A stretch of 7,898 bases of DNA from JANYIP01 sp031394045 (GCA_031394045.1 JANMWN010000024.1:1-7898); one strand, 5' to 3'; shown: positions 1 to 6,404, counted from the stretch's first letter. Translations and numbers: made by a program. Notes: generated from the sequence alone by a model not told the origin.

Positions 1-683
1 GGGATGTTGCCGAACAGCTCGCGCGCCCCTTGCGTCACGGAGGACACCGGGTTCCACTCCGCGAACGTACGCAACGGTCCGGGCAGGGTGTTGATCGGCA
101 CGAAGGTGTTCGCGATGAACGTCAGCGGGAAGATCACGATGAACGCCGCGTTGTTGACGACCTCCGGGCTCGGTGCGAGCAGGCCCACGAAGGCCATCAC
201 CCAGGAGAACGCGTACGCGAAGGACAGCAGGAGCACCACGCCGGCCAGCGCCTCGAGCAGCGAGGAGCGGATCCGCCAGCCGACGGCCAGCCCGGTGAGC
301 GACATGACGACAAACACGATGACGTTGTTGACCACGTCCGAGAAGGTGCGCCCGATCAGCACCGCCGACTGCGACATCGGCAGCGAGCGGAACCGGTCGA
401 TGATCCCTTTCTGTATGTCGTCGGCCATGCCTGCGCCGGTGATCGTCGCCCCGAAGATCATGGTCTGGGCGAAGATGCCGGCGATCAGGAACTCGCGGTA
501 GGCCTTGCCGCCGTCGGCCGAACCGCTGAGGTTGATCGCACCGCCGAAGACGTACGCGAACAGCACCACGAACATGATCGGCTGCAGCGTCGTGAACACC
601 AGCAGGTCGGGCACCCGCTTGATCTTGATCAGGTTGCGCTTGGCGACGACGGCGCCGTCACTCAGGGTGTCGAGCACGCTCAT
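1..683 (-). CDS. ABC-2 type (DrrB-like) transporter permease, 3' end cut by window edge
   Basis: Membrane subunit of an ABC exporter, paired with the ATPase gene directly upstream. 227 codons are visible from the ATG at 683-681; the reading frame leaves the window, so the C-terminus is missing, probably a few tens of residues judging from usual family length. The protein opens with a short cytosolic arm, then a first hydrophobic segment (about residues 29-45, LLVFTTLQPIMFVVLFA), a second around the FLIAGIFAQTMIFGATI stretch, then the amphipathic GIIDRFRSLPMS motif typical of ABC-2/DrrB permeases. At least three more hydrophobic segments follow. The start is fixed by a strong Shine-Dalgarno at 689-695 and by a 4-base ATGA overlap with the ATPase stop codon. 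The substrate cannot be read from the sequence: DrrAB relatives export drugs, lipids or polysaccharides. Family call is confident; substrate unknown. Confidence 0.93.
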   Translation of the reverse strand, partial: MSVLDTLSDGAVVAKRNLIKIKRVPDLLVFTTLQPIMFVVLFAYVFGGAINLSGSADGGKAYREFLIAGIFAQTMIFGATITGAGMADDIQKGIIDRFRSLPMSQSAVLIGRTFSDVVNNVIVFVVMSLTGLAVGWRIRSSLLEALAGVVLLLSFAYAFSWVMAFVGLLAPSPEVVNNAAFIVIFPLTFIANTFVPINTLPGPLRTFAEWNPVSSVTQGARELFGNI

Positions 684-1723
684 CGGGTCTCCTCCGAGTT
701 GTCCGCCGACTTGCCTGCCGACTTGCCTGCCGATGCCTTGACTGCCGTCGCCTTGTCCTTCGCCTTGCGATCGCTCTCGGCGTCCTCGGCGGCATGCCCG
801 GTGAGGGTCAGGAAGACGTCGTCCAGGGTCGGTCGGCGCAGGCCGACGTCCTGCACCTCGATGCCGTCGGCGTCCAGCCGCCGCAGCGCGTCGACCAGGG
901 CGGCCGACCCCCCGCGCACGGGCACGGTGAGTCGGCGGGTGTGCTGTTCGACGGTCGGCTCACCGGAGCCGACGGCGGCCAGCACCTCACGGGCGTGCCC
1001 GAGCCGGCTGCCGTCGGCGACCACGAGCTCCAGCCGCTCCCCGCCGACCTGGGCCTTGAGCTGGTCGGCGGTGCCCCCGGCGATGACCCGGCCGTGGTCG
1101 ACGACGACGATCTGGTTGGCCAGCCGCTCGGCCTCCTCCATGTACTGCGTGGTCAGCAGCAACGAGGTTCCGCCGGCGACGAGCTCGCCGATCACGTCCC
1201 ACATGTCGCCGCGGCTGCGCGGGTCGAGGCCGGTCGTGGGCTCGTCGAGGAACAGCACCCGCGGGTCGGCCACGAGCGCACCGGCCAGGTCGAGCCTGCG
1301 ACGCATGCCGCCGGAGTACGTCTTGACCGGCCGATCGGCGGCCTCGTCCAGCCGGAACCGCTCAAGCAGCTCGCGGGCTCGCACCGAGGAAGCCTTGCGC
1401 CCAAGGTGGTAAAGGCGCCCCACCATGTCGAGGTTCTCGTAGCCGGTGAGGTACTCGTCGACCGCGGCATACTGCCCGGACAGGCCCATGATCTTGCGGA
1501 CGGCGTCGGGGCGGGCCAGCACGTCGATCCCGGCCACGGTCGCAGTCCCCGACGTCGGCTTCAGCAGGGTCGACAGGATGCGTACGGCGGTGGTCTTGCC
1601 GGCGCCGTTGGGCCCTAGCAGGCCCAGCACCGTGCCCTCCTCGACCTCAAGGTCGACGCCGTCGAGCGCTGTCACTGATCCGTAGGTCTTGACGAGCCCC
1701 TCGGCGCGGATGGCCGCAGTCAT
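680..1723 (-). CDS. DrrA-like ABC transporter ATP-binding protein with Lys/Ala-rich C-terminal tail
   Basis: Nucleotide-binding subunit (347 aa) that would power the adjacent ABC-2 permease at the inner face of the membrane. Visible motifs: Walker A GPNGAGKT (residues 37-44), Q-loop SGQYAAVDEYLTG (Q84), ABC signature YSGGM (136-140), Walker B VLFLDEP (156-162), D-loop GLD (165-167). The H-loop position reads LLLTTQYMEEAE, with Gln193 where most ABC ATPases have His; this Gln is familiar from DrrA-type proteins. A C-terminal domain ends in RRPTLDDVFLTLTG, typical of the DrrA subfamily. Beyond that, about 40 residues (308-347) form a charged, low-complexity tail rich in Lys, Ala, Ser and Asp, which most relatives lack. 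The open frame continues 172 codons upstream, but the ATG at 1723 is supported by the AGGGAG ribosome site at 1730-1735, by alignment to the family N-terminus, and by the ATGA overlap with the DUF2089 gene. Confidence 0.95.
   Translation of the reverse strand: MTAAIRAEGLVKTYGSVTALDGVDLEVEEGTVLGLLGPNGAGKTTAVRILSTLLKPTSGTATVAGIDVLARPDAVRKIMGLSGQYAAVDEYLTGYENLDMVGRLYHLGRKASSVRARELLERFRLDEAADRPVKTYSGGMRRRLDLAGALVADPRVLFLDEPTTGLDPRSRGDMWDVIGELVAGGTSLLLTTQYMEEAERLANQIVVVDHGRVIAGGTADQLKAQVGGERLELVVADGSRLGHAREVLAAVGSGEPTVEQHTRRLTVPVRGGSAALVDALRRLDADGIEVQDVGLRRPTLDDVFLTLTGHAAEDAESDRKAKDKATAVKASAGKSAGKSADNSEETR
689..695 (-). promoter_or_regulatory. strong Shine-Dalgarno for the permease
   Basis: Read on the minus strand this is GGAGGAG, five bases before the ATG at 683. 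It lies inside the last codons of the ATPase gene, so the permease can be translated by re-initiation as well as by direct ribosome binding. Confidence 0.8.
708..731 (-). repeat. two perfect 12-bp tandem copies in the ABC ATPase tail
   Basis: The 12-mer GACTTGCCTGCC (plus strand) occurs twice back to back, at 708-719 and 720-731, and is followed by a further GA. On the coding strand it encodes the repeated residues AGKS-AGKS within the tail of the ABC ATPase. It is in frame, so copy-number change would lengthen or shorten the tail by four residues. The neighbouring sequence (GCCTTG motifs at 735-767) looks like degenerate relatives, as in Ala/Lys-rich tails of other high-GC proteins. Confidence 0.75.
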
Positions 1724-2124
1724 CGATCGCTCCCTCTGGTTGGGCCACGCAGCCGCGCCTCGGCCTGGTCGACGGTGATGGTGCCCGCCGCGAGGTCCGC
1801 AAGGACCTGCTCGCGGTCGACCGGGACCAGCTGCTCCTCCAGACCCAGGCGTCCGAGCATCTCGGTGAAGCGCTGCCGTGCGGTCGGGTAGCTGACGCCC
1901 AGGTGCCGCTCGAGCTCCTTCATGTTGCCACGCGAGATCAGGAAGACGCGAAGCATTTGCAGGTCGTCGTCGGGAAGGCCGCAGTAGTCGCACGGGACGA
2001 ACCCGCCCGACAGCTCGGTGCCGCACCCGGGGCAGCCCAGGCGGGTGACGAGCAGCCGCTGCGAGCAGACGGGGCAGTCCCTCGGCGGCCGGTGCTCGGC
2101 GGGCCCGTGCGTGCCGGCGGTCAC
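1720..2124 (-). CDS. DUF2089-family protein: zinc-ribbon plus helix-turn-helix, probable regulator
   Basis: A 134-residue soluble protein. The N-terminal part carries CPVC (17-20) and CPGC (31-34), spaced as in a zinc ribbon, with the DUF2089-like TRLGCPGCGTELSG context. A third pair, CDYC (45-48), follows. Residues about 52-93 contain FLISRGNMKELERHLGVSY, the most recognisable DUF2089 segment, which reads as a helix-turn-helix with VSYPTARQRF as the likely recognition helix. The C-terminus (107-125, VLADLAAGTITVDQAEARL) is a short two-helix SHOCT-like motif. DNA binding is inferred from the fold pattern; the biochemical role of the family is not established to my knowledge. The GTG start at 2124-2122 overlaps the upstream DUF4097 stop (GTGA), and the stop overlaps the ATPase ATG. 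No strong ribosome site is seen, so translational coupling is likely. It probably regulates the cassette it sits in. Confidence 0.88.
   Translation of the reverse strand: MTAGTHGPAEHRPPRDCPVCSQRLLVTRLGCPGCGTELSGGFVPCDYCGLPDDDLQMLRVFLISRGNMKELERHLGVSYPTARQRFTEMLGRLGLEEQLVPVDREQVLADLAAGTITVDQAEARLRGPTRGSDR
1730..1735 (-). promoter_or_regulatory. Shine-Dalgarno that decides the ABC ATPase start
   Basis: AGGGAG on the minus strand, six bases before the ATG at 1723. Because the same frame stays open far upstream, this site is the main local evidence that translation of the ATPase begins at 1723 and not earlier. Confidence 0.75.
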
Positions 2125-2972
2125 GGGAGCCAGACCTTCGCCGATCCCATCGCGACCTGGAGGTCGAGGGTGGCCGTTCCGGCGCCGACGACGACGTCGC
2201 CGAGGCCGCCGCCAGGGTTGACGCGGGTGGTGCCGTCACCGGCGTGCACCTTGATCTCGCCCAGGTCGGCCCGGCCGGTGATGCGTACGTCCGAGCCCGG
2301 CAGCAGCCTGAGGTCGACGCTGCCGGTCTCGACCCGTACGGTCGACCGCCCCGTGATGGGACGCACCTCGAGCTTGGCGCTGCCCGCGCGGATCGAGCCG
2401 GTGAACGGTCCGGAGCAGTCGGTCGCTCGGACCGACCCCGCCGTGACCGAGAAGCCGACGGCGCCGCGCAGGCCCACGAGCTCGAGCGAAGCGGCCATCA
2501 CCTCGACGTCGGTCGCGAGATCGGGGTGCACCCGCACCGTCAGCGGGACGCCGACAAGCGTGCTCTGGGCCAGCCACTTCGAGAGCCCGGTCTTGCGTCC
2601 GTACGTGTACGAACCCGCGGAGGAGTCGGCTGATCCCCCGGCGGTACCGGCGCCCCCCAGTGCGCCGCTGCCGAGGGGAGCGGCGTCGACGTGCAGGGTG
2701 GCACCGTCGCGGCGGACGGCGTGCGGCCCTTCGACGGTGACCGTGGCCACCGTGGGGTCGGCCACGACCCGGACCGGACGGCCCGAGCCGGTGATGCGTA
2801 CGTGCGTCACGCTCTCGGTCGGCGTGGCCTTGGTGAAGCTGATCGTGGACGCGTCAGCGGCGCGGTCTGCGGGGGCACCGGTGGGCAGCTGGTCGATCAG
2901 CGCTGCGGCGCTGTCGGGGGTCAGTCGCCCTTCGGCGACGTCGGTGAGGAGCGAGCGAAGGTCCTGGGTCAT
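2121..2972 (-). CDS. DUF4097-family beta-strand repeat protein
   Basis: A 283-residue protein, first gene of the four-gene cassette. Residues 5-29 (LRSLLTDVAEGRLTP, then SAAALIDQL) form a short helical hairpin of the type found at the N-terminus of DUF4097/YvlB-like proteins. From about residue 45 to the end the chain is a run of short alternating beta-strands rich in Val, Thr, Gly and Asp, with repeated patterns such as GSVRATDCSG, GSIRAGSAKLEV and GSVDLRLLPGSDVRI, consistent with a right-handed beta-helix-like DUF4097 domain. No signal peptide or membrane segment is visible, so a cytosolic location is likely. In Firmicutes related domains occur in envelope-stress proteins (YvlB, LiaX); a similar role here is inference. 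The ATG at 2972 has no Shine-Dalgarno and lies seven bases after a -10-like element, suggesting a leaderless message. The molecular function is unknown. Confidence 0.87.
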   Translation of the reverse strand: MTQDLRSLLTDVAEGRLTPDSAAALIDQLPTGAPADRAADASTISFTKATPTESVTHVRITGSGRPVRVVADPTVATVTVEGPHAVRRDGATLHVDAAPLGSGALGGAGTAGGSADSSAGSYTYGRKTGLSKWLAQSTLVGVPLTVRVHPDLATDVEVMAASLELVGLRGAVGFSVTAGSVRATDCSGPFTGSIRAGSAKLEVRPITGRSTVRVETGSVDLRLLPGSDVRITGRADLGEIKVHAGDGTTRVNPGGGLGDVVVGAGTATLDLQVAMGSAKVWLP

Positions 2973-2979
2973 GTGGCAG

Positions 2980-3009
2980 AACGTAAACGGAGATTTTCCT
3001 GATTGTCAA
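2980..3009 (-). promoter_or_regulatory. putative promoter of the DUF4097-DUF2089-ABC operon, leaderless
   Basis: Read on the minus strand: TTGACA (3009-3004), a perfect -35 consensus, an 18-base spacer, then TACGTT (2985-2980), which fits the actinobacterial TANNNT -10 pattern. Seven bases separate the -10 from the ATG at 2972, so transcription should begin at or very near the start codon. No Shine-Dalgarno lies upstream of that ATG, which agrees with a leaderless transcript. This separates the cassette from the threonine ammonia-lyase gene upstream, although read-through is possible. Confidence 0.6.
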
Positions 3010-3022
3010 GCACGGCTTGCCA
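3004..3022. promoter_or_regulatory. 19-bp near-palindrome over the -35 box, possible operator
   Basis: TGTCAAGC-ACG-GCTTGCCA: two 8-base arms with one mismatch around a 3-base centre. It covers the whole -35 hexamer (3004-3009) and lies between the end of the threonine ammonia-lyase gene and the DUF4097 start. The position suits a repressor or activator site, and the HTH-containing DUF2089 protein encoded in the operon is an obvious candidate ligand (inference). As RNA it could also form a small hairpin after the lyase gene, but there is no T-run directly after it, so a Rho-independent terminator is less likely. Confidence 0.45.
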
Positions 3023-3030
3023 GATTGCAC

Positions 3031-4239
3031 TCACGCGAGCCTGGTGGCCGTGTAGCCCTCCTCGAGCAGCCGACTCAGCACCTCGTCGGCGTGCGGCTCT
3101 CCGCGGGTCTCCAGCTCGATCGCGATGTCCACCTCGTGCAGCCCGAGCGAGCCGGCGATCCGGGCATGGCTCACCTCGAGCACGTTCGCGTCGAAGCGGG
3201 CCAGAGCGGCGAGCAGCCCGGCCAGGTTCCCCGGCCGGTCCGGCACCCGCACGGTGACCGAGAGGAACCGGCCGGCTGCCACCAGCCCGTGCCGCAGGAC
3301 GCGCAGCATCAGCAGCGGGTCGATGTTCCCGCCCGAGAGCACCGCGACGACCGGCGGCTCGAACGCGGTCGGGTCGTCCAGGATCGCCGCGACCGCAGCC
3401 GCCCCTGCCGGCTCGACGACGAGCTTGGCCCGCTCCAGGCACAGCAGAAGGGCCCGCGACAGCGACTCCTCGGACACCGTACGGATCTCGTCGACATGGT
3501 CCCGGACCAGCTCGAACGGCACCTGCCCGGGCAGCCCGACCGAGATCCCGTCGGCCATCGTCGACATCTCGGCCAGCTTGACCGGGTGACCAGCCGCGAG
3601 GGACGCCGGGTAGGCGGCCGCCCGGGCCGCCTGCACGCCGATCACGCGTACGTCGGGGCGCAGCGACTTCACGGCCAGGGCGATGCCGGCGAGCAGCCCA
3701 CCCCCGCCGGTGCACACCAGGATGGTCTTGACGTCGGGGACCTGCTCGAGGATCTCAAGGCCGCAGGTCCCTTGCCCCGCAACGATGTCCGGGTGGTCGT
3801 ACGGGTGGATCAGGACGGCGCCGGTCTCCGCCGAGAAGGCGCGCGCGGCGTCCAGCGCCTCCTCCAGGGTGGACCCGAAGAAGCGCACCTCGGCGCCGTA
3901 CCCCTGCGTGGCCAGGACCTTGGGGATCGGCGCGCCCACCGGCATGAACACGGTGGTCACGATGCCCAGCATCGACGCGGCGAGTGCGACACCCTGCGCG
4001 TGGTTCCCGGCGCTGGCCGCGACCACCCCGGCCGCGCGCTCCTGCGGCGACAGCCGCGACATCCGGGTGTACGCGCCACGGATCTTGAAGGACCCGGCCC
4101 GCTGCAGGTTCTCGCACTTGAAGTGGACCGGACCGCCGACCGCCTGCGACAGGGGCCGCGAGCCCTCGACGGGGGTCCTGCGCACGATGCCCTGGAGCAG
4201 GTCGCGAGCAGCGGTGACATCAGCGAGCGTGACCGTCAT
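3031..4239 (-). CDS. ilvA: threonine ammonia-lyase (threonine dehydratase) with C-terminal ACT domain
   Basis: PLP-dependent enzyme (402 aa) that converts L-threonine to 2-oxobutanoate and ammonia in the cytosol, feeding isoleucine synthesis or threonine breakdown. Visible motifs: the PLP lysine K52 in GSFKIRGA (49-56), SAGNHAQG (76-83), the glycine-rich phosphate-binding loop CTGGGGLLAG (176-185), and VEPAGAAAVAAIL late in the catalytic domain. Residues about 323-402 form one ACT domain (VTVRVPDRPGNLAGLLAAL and following), a ligand-binding unit that usually gives allosteric control by amino acids. The roughly 400-residue, single-ACT layout matches the medium form of the family. The frame is open for 151 codons upstream, but the ATG at 4239 gives the normal N-terminus (VTLADVTAARDLL) and follows the ROK stop by 13 bases. 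No clear Shine-Dalgarno is present, so coupling to the upstream gene is likely. Serine may also be a substrate. Biosynthetic versus catabolic use cannot be decided here. Confidence 0.95.
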   Translation of the reverse strand: MTVTLADVTAARDLLQGIVRRTPVEGSRPLSQAVGGPVHFKCENLQRAGSFKIRGAYTRMSRLSPQERAAGVVAASAGNHAQGVALAASMLGIVTTVFMPVGAPIPKVLATQGYGAEVRFFGSTLEEALDAARAFSAETGAVLIHPYDHPDIVAGQGTCGLEILEQVPDVKTILVCTGGGGLLAGIALAVKSLRPDVRVIGVQAARAAAYPASLAAGHPVKLAEMSTMADGISVGLPGQVPFELVRDHVDEIRTVSEESLSRALLLCLERAKLVVEPAGAAAVAAILDDPTAFEPPVVAVLSGGNIDPLLMLRVLRHGLVAAGRFLSVTVRVPDRPGNLAGLLAALARFDANVLEVSHARIAGSLGLHEVDIAIELETRGEPHADEVLSRLLEEGYTATRLA

Positions 4240-4252
4240 GCCGGGGAGTCTG

Positions 4253-5221
4253 TCAGCGCGGCGCCGCTCCCGGCAGTGGGTTCCAGTACGTGTCGCCGGC
4301 CAGGACCAGCCCCGCCGCCCCGACCAGCCCCGAGTCCTGCCCGAGCGCGGTCGGGACGACGCGTACGTCCCTGGCGTACGACAGGCGGGCGTGCCGGCGC
4401 AGCGACTCCTCGAGCGGGTCGAACAGCAAGGGTCCGGCCTGCGAGAGGCCGCCGCCGATGGCCACGACCTCGAGGTTGAGCAGGTGCGTGACCGAGGCGA
4501 TGGCCACGCCGAGCGCCGAGCCCGCGCGCCGCATCGCGGCCATGGCCACCGGGTGCCCGCGGCGCGCGTCGTCGGCGAGGTCGCTGGCGGTCGCGGGCTC
4601 GGACGTCCGCGCGGACGGTCGCCAGCCCTGGTCCTGTGCCCAGGCTGCCAGCTTGGGTCCTGAGGCCACGGCCTCGAGACAGCCGAAGCCACCGCAGGAG
4701 CAGGCCGGCCCGTCGGGATCGACGACGACGTGGCCGATGTGCCCTGCGTTGCCGTCGGTGCCGTCGAACAGCCGGCCGCCGAGGATCAGACCTCCGCCCA
4801 CACCGGTCGAGACGACCATGCCCAGCATGCTCTGCCGGCCCCGGCCGGCCCCGCGCCAGTGCTCGCCGACAGCGACGCAGACCGCGTCGTTGTGCACGCG
4901 TACGGGCCGCCCAGGGAACATCGCCTCGAAGCGGGCTCGCAGCGGGAAGTCGCGCCAGCCCGGGATGTTCAGGGGCGAGACCTCACCGGCCGGCCAGCCC
5001 ATGGGCCCGCCGCAGCCGACACCGACGCCGGAGACCTCGCGGTCCCCCTCGGCGACCAGGCCTGCGACGAGGGTCTCCAGCGCAGTCCAGAGCGTCTCTG
5101 CGTCGGCCCGCCGACCTTGCGGCGTCGCGGACCGGGCGGACCGTACGAGGCGGCCCCCGCCGTCGACCAGGGCCGCGGCGATCTTGGTCCCACCCATGTC
5201 GACGGCCAGCACGTTCGTCAT
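4253..5221 (-). CDS. ROK-family sugar kinase-like protein
   Basis: A 322-residue protein of the ROK family (glucokinases, N-acyl-hexosamine kinases and related regulators). It lacks an N-terminal DNA-binding domain, so a kinase role is more likely than a repressor. Visible features: phosphate-1 loop VDMGGTKIAAALVD (7-20); HND (110-112) with D112 at the catalytic-base position; STGVGGGLILGG (138-149) as the second nucleotide-binding loop; and the zinc site made by H164 with CSCGGFGCLE (174-183). The usual ExGH motif, whose Glu contacts the sugar, reads HIGH (161-164), so the sugar-contact Glu is replaced by His. The substrate is therefore not safely glucose. The ATG at 5221 is chosen from the family N-terminus; it starts seven bases after the FIST stop codon, and the partial ribosome site GGATGAG overlaps that stop. 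Probably co-transcribed with its FIST and lyase neighbours. Confidence 0.92.
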   Translation of the reverse strand: MTNVLAVDMGGTKIAAALVDGGGRLVRSARSATPQGRRADAETLWTALETLVAGLVAEGDREVSGVGVGCGGPMGWPAGEVSPLNIPGWRDFPLRARFEAMFPGRPVRVHNDAVCVAVGEHWRGAGRGRQSMLGMVVSTGVGGGLILGGRLFDGTDGNAGHIGHVVVDPDGPACSCGGFGCLEAVASGPKLAAWAQDQGWRPSARTSEPATASDLADDARRGHPVAMAAMRRAGSALGVAIASVTHLLNLEVVAIGGGLSQAGPLLFDPLEESLRRHARLSYARDVRVVPTALGQDSGLVGAAGLVLAGDTYWNPLPGAAPR

Positions 5222-5228
5222 GGAGTAC

Positions 5229-6404
5229 TCATCCGGTGGTGTCGCCGAGGAGCAGCATCGACGCCGAGAACGCGTGCAGGTGGTTGCGCCCGCCCACCGG
5301 GCCGATCTCGCCGGCCGCCATGAATCCGGCCACGCCACGAGCCCCCAGCCCCGACAAGACCGCGCGGACGTCGTGCCCCGGCTCGCCGAACATCGTTGCG
5401 CCGCGCCCGTTGCACGAGAACAGCAGGACACCCTCGACCGGGTCGAGCTGGCCACCCGCCCGGAACTGCATCAGCATCGACATCAGGTCGGCCGACGCGG
5501 CCGCGGCGTCGCGTACGTGGAAGCGCACGGTGCGTCCGACCTCGACGATGTCGCCGACCGCCAGCCCGCCACGGGAGTCGTCGGTGCCGACCAGGCCGCG
5601 GACGAGGAAGTCGCCCTGCGCCTGGCCTTCGGCGTACTCGTCGACCGCGACACCGATCTGCAGGCCAGCGGTCACGAGCGCCTGCTCCTGGCCCGGGAGC
5701 GCCGCCAGCACCGCGCGCAGCTTGTCGAGGGCCGGGATCCCCGCTAGGCCGAGGATCAGGTTGCCGTCGGCGGCGGTCACCGTCATCGCCGGACCGATCG
5801 GGCGGCAGCCCTGGCTCACGAGCGTACGCACGCCGATCAGGCCGCCCAGGACGACACCGACGGCCCCGCGATCGACGGTACGACCGTCGAGGAGGAGGCG
5901 TACGGACCCGGCCCCGCGCCCCCCGAAGGCCAGCCCGCCCACGATCGGCAGGCCCGGCAGCGCGTCGCCGGACTGGGCGACGAACCCGTCAGCCGGGAAC
6001 GACCAGGGGTCGGCCAGCAGCACCGCGAGTGCGTCGTCGTCGTGCTGCTCGGGCATGCCGACGACCGCGACGGAGTCGGCGGTACGAAGCACCTCGAGGT
6101 GGAAGGCCCTGACCCTGGCCCCGGGGATCGAGGCGACCCAGACGCTGACCGAGCTGGCCGCCTCGGCGGTCTGGCCCGCCCCAATGACGCCGTAGGCGCT
6201 GCACCCGATCGTCGTACGCGCGCCGATGCGTTCGCTCGCCAGCAGCAGCGCGGCCTCGACGGTCGCGTGGTCGGACCCGCTGACGAAGACGCAGGCCAGG
6301 TCGGCCGGCGAGCCACCCAACGCGTCCCGGGCCTGCTCGGCGGCGTCGAGTGCGGCCTTGAGCAGGTCGGCACCCGCCGCGAACCCGTCCCCGCAACGCA
6401 CCAT
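5229..6404 (-). CDS. FIST domain-containing protein (FIST_N + FIST_C), putative ligand sensor
   Basis: A 391-residue stand-alone FIST protein. The N-terminal FIST_N part includes ADLACVFVSGSDH (34-46) and the TIGCSAYGVIG motif (65-75). The C-terminal FIST_C part carries FSCNGRG (329-335), matching the conserved C-x-GRG motif, and AGFMAAGEIGPVGG (359-372). There is no signal peptide, membrane helix, kinase or methyl-accepting domain, so it is likely cytosolic and would signal through a partner or act as a binding protein. FIST domains are predicted to sense small ligands, possibly amino acids, but few have been tested. The ATG at 6404 is the first possible start, since an in-frame TGA lies two codons upstream at 6410-6408; GGTGGGA a few bases upstream may serve as the ribosome site. 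It is the first gene of the FIST-ROK-ilvA run and divergent from the AAA+ gene. Confidence 0.9.
   Translation of the reverse strand: MVRCGDGFAAGADLLKAALDAAEQARDALGGSPADLACVFVSGSDHATVEAALLLASERIGARTTIGCSAYGVIGAGQTAEAASSVSVWVASIPGARVRAFHLEVLRTADSVAVVGMPEQHDDDALAVLLADPWSFPADGFVAQSGDALPGLPIVGGLAFGGRGAGSVRLLLDGRTVDRGAVGVVLGGLIGVRTLVSQGCRPIGPAMTVTAADGNLILGLAGIPALDKLRAVLAALPGQEQALVTAGLQIGVAVDEYAEGQAQGDFLVRGLVGTDDSRGGLAVGDIVEVGRTVRFHVRDAAAASADLMSMLMQFRAGGQLDPVEGVLLFSCNGRGATMFGEPGHDVRAVLSGLGARGVAGFMAAGEIGPVGGRNHLHAFSASMLLLGDTTG

Noticed and set aside
30..1412. 460-codon open frame on the plus strand opposite the ABC genes
   Set aside because: The composition is low-complexity (Arg, Asp, His, Ser), there is no family resemblance, and it runs against well-recognised ABC transporter genes.
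1724..2239. N-terminal extension of the ABC ATPase in the same open frame
   Set aside because: It overlaps the DUF2089 gene, shows no domain, and a proper ribosome site and family N-terminus mark the start at 1723.
3004..3022. Rho-independent terminator after the threonine ammonia-lyase gene
   Set aside because: The hairpin is short with one mismatch and no T-run follows it on the transcript strand; its overlap with a consensus -35 favours an operator.
1903..4479. 858-codon open frame on the plus strand
   Set aside because: It is antisense to the DUF2089, DUF4097 and lyase genes, its product is Arg/Pro/Ala-rich without recognisable domains, and long antisense frames are expected at this GC content.
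4240..4692. N-terminal extension of the threonine ammonia-lyase
   Set aside because: It lies inside the well-supported ROK gene in another frame and has Arg/Pro/Ser-rich composition; the lyase N-terminus is complete from 4239.
5222..5455. N-terminal extension of the ROK protein
   Set aside because: It overlaps the conserved FIST_C end, and the phosphate-1 loop begins a few residues after the ATG at 5221, as is normal in this family.
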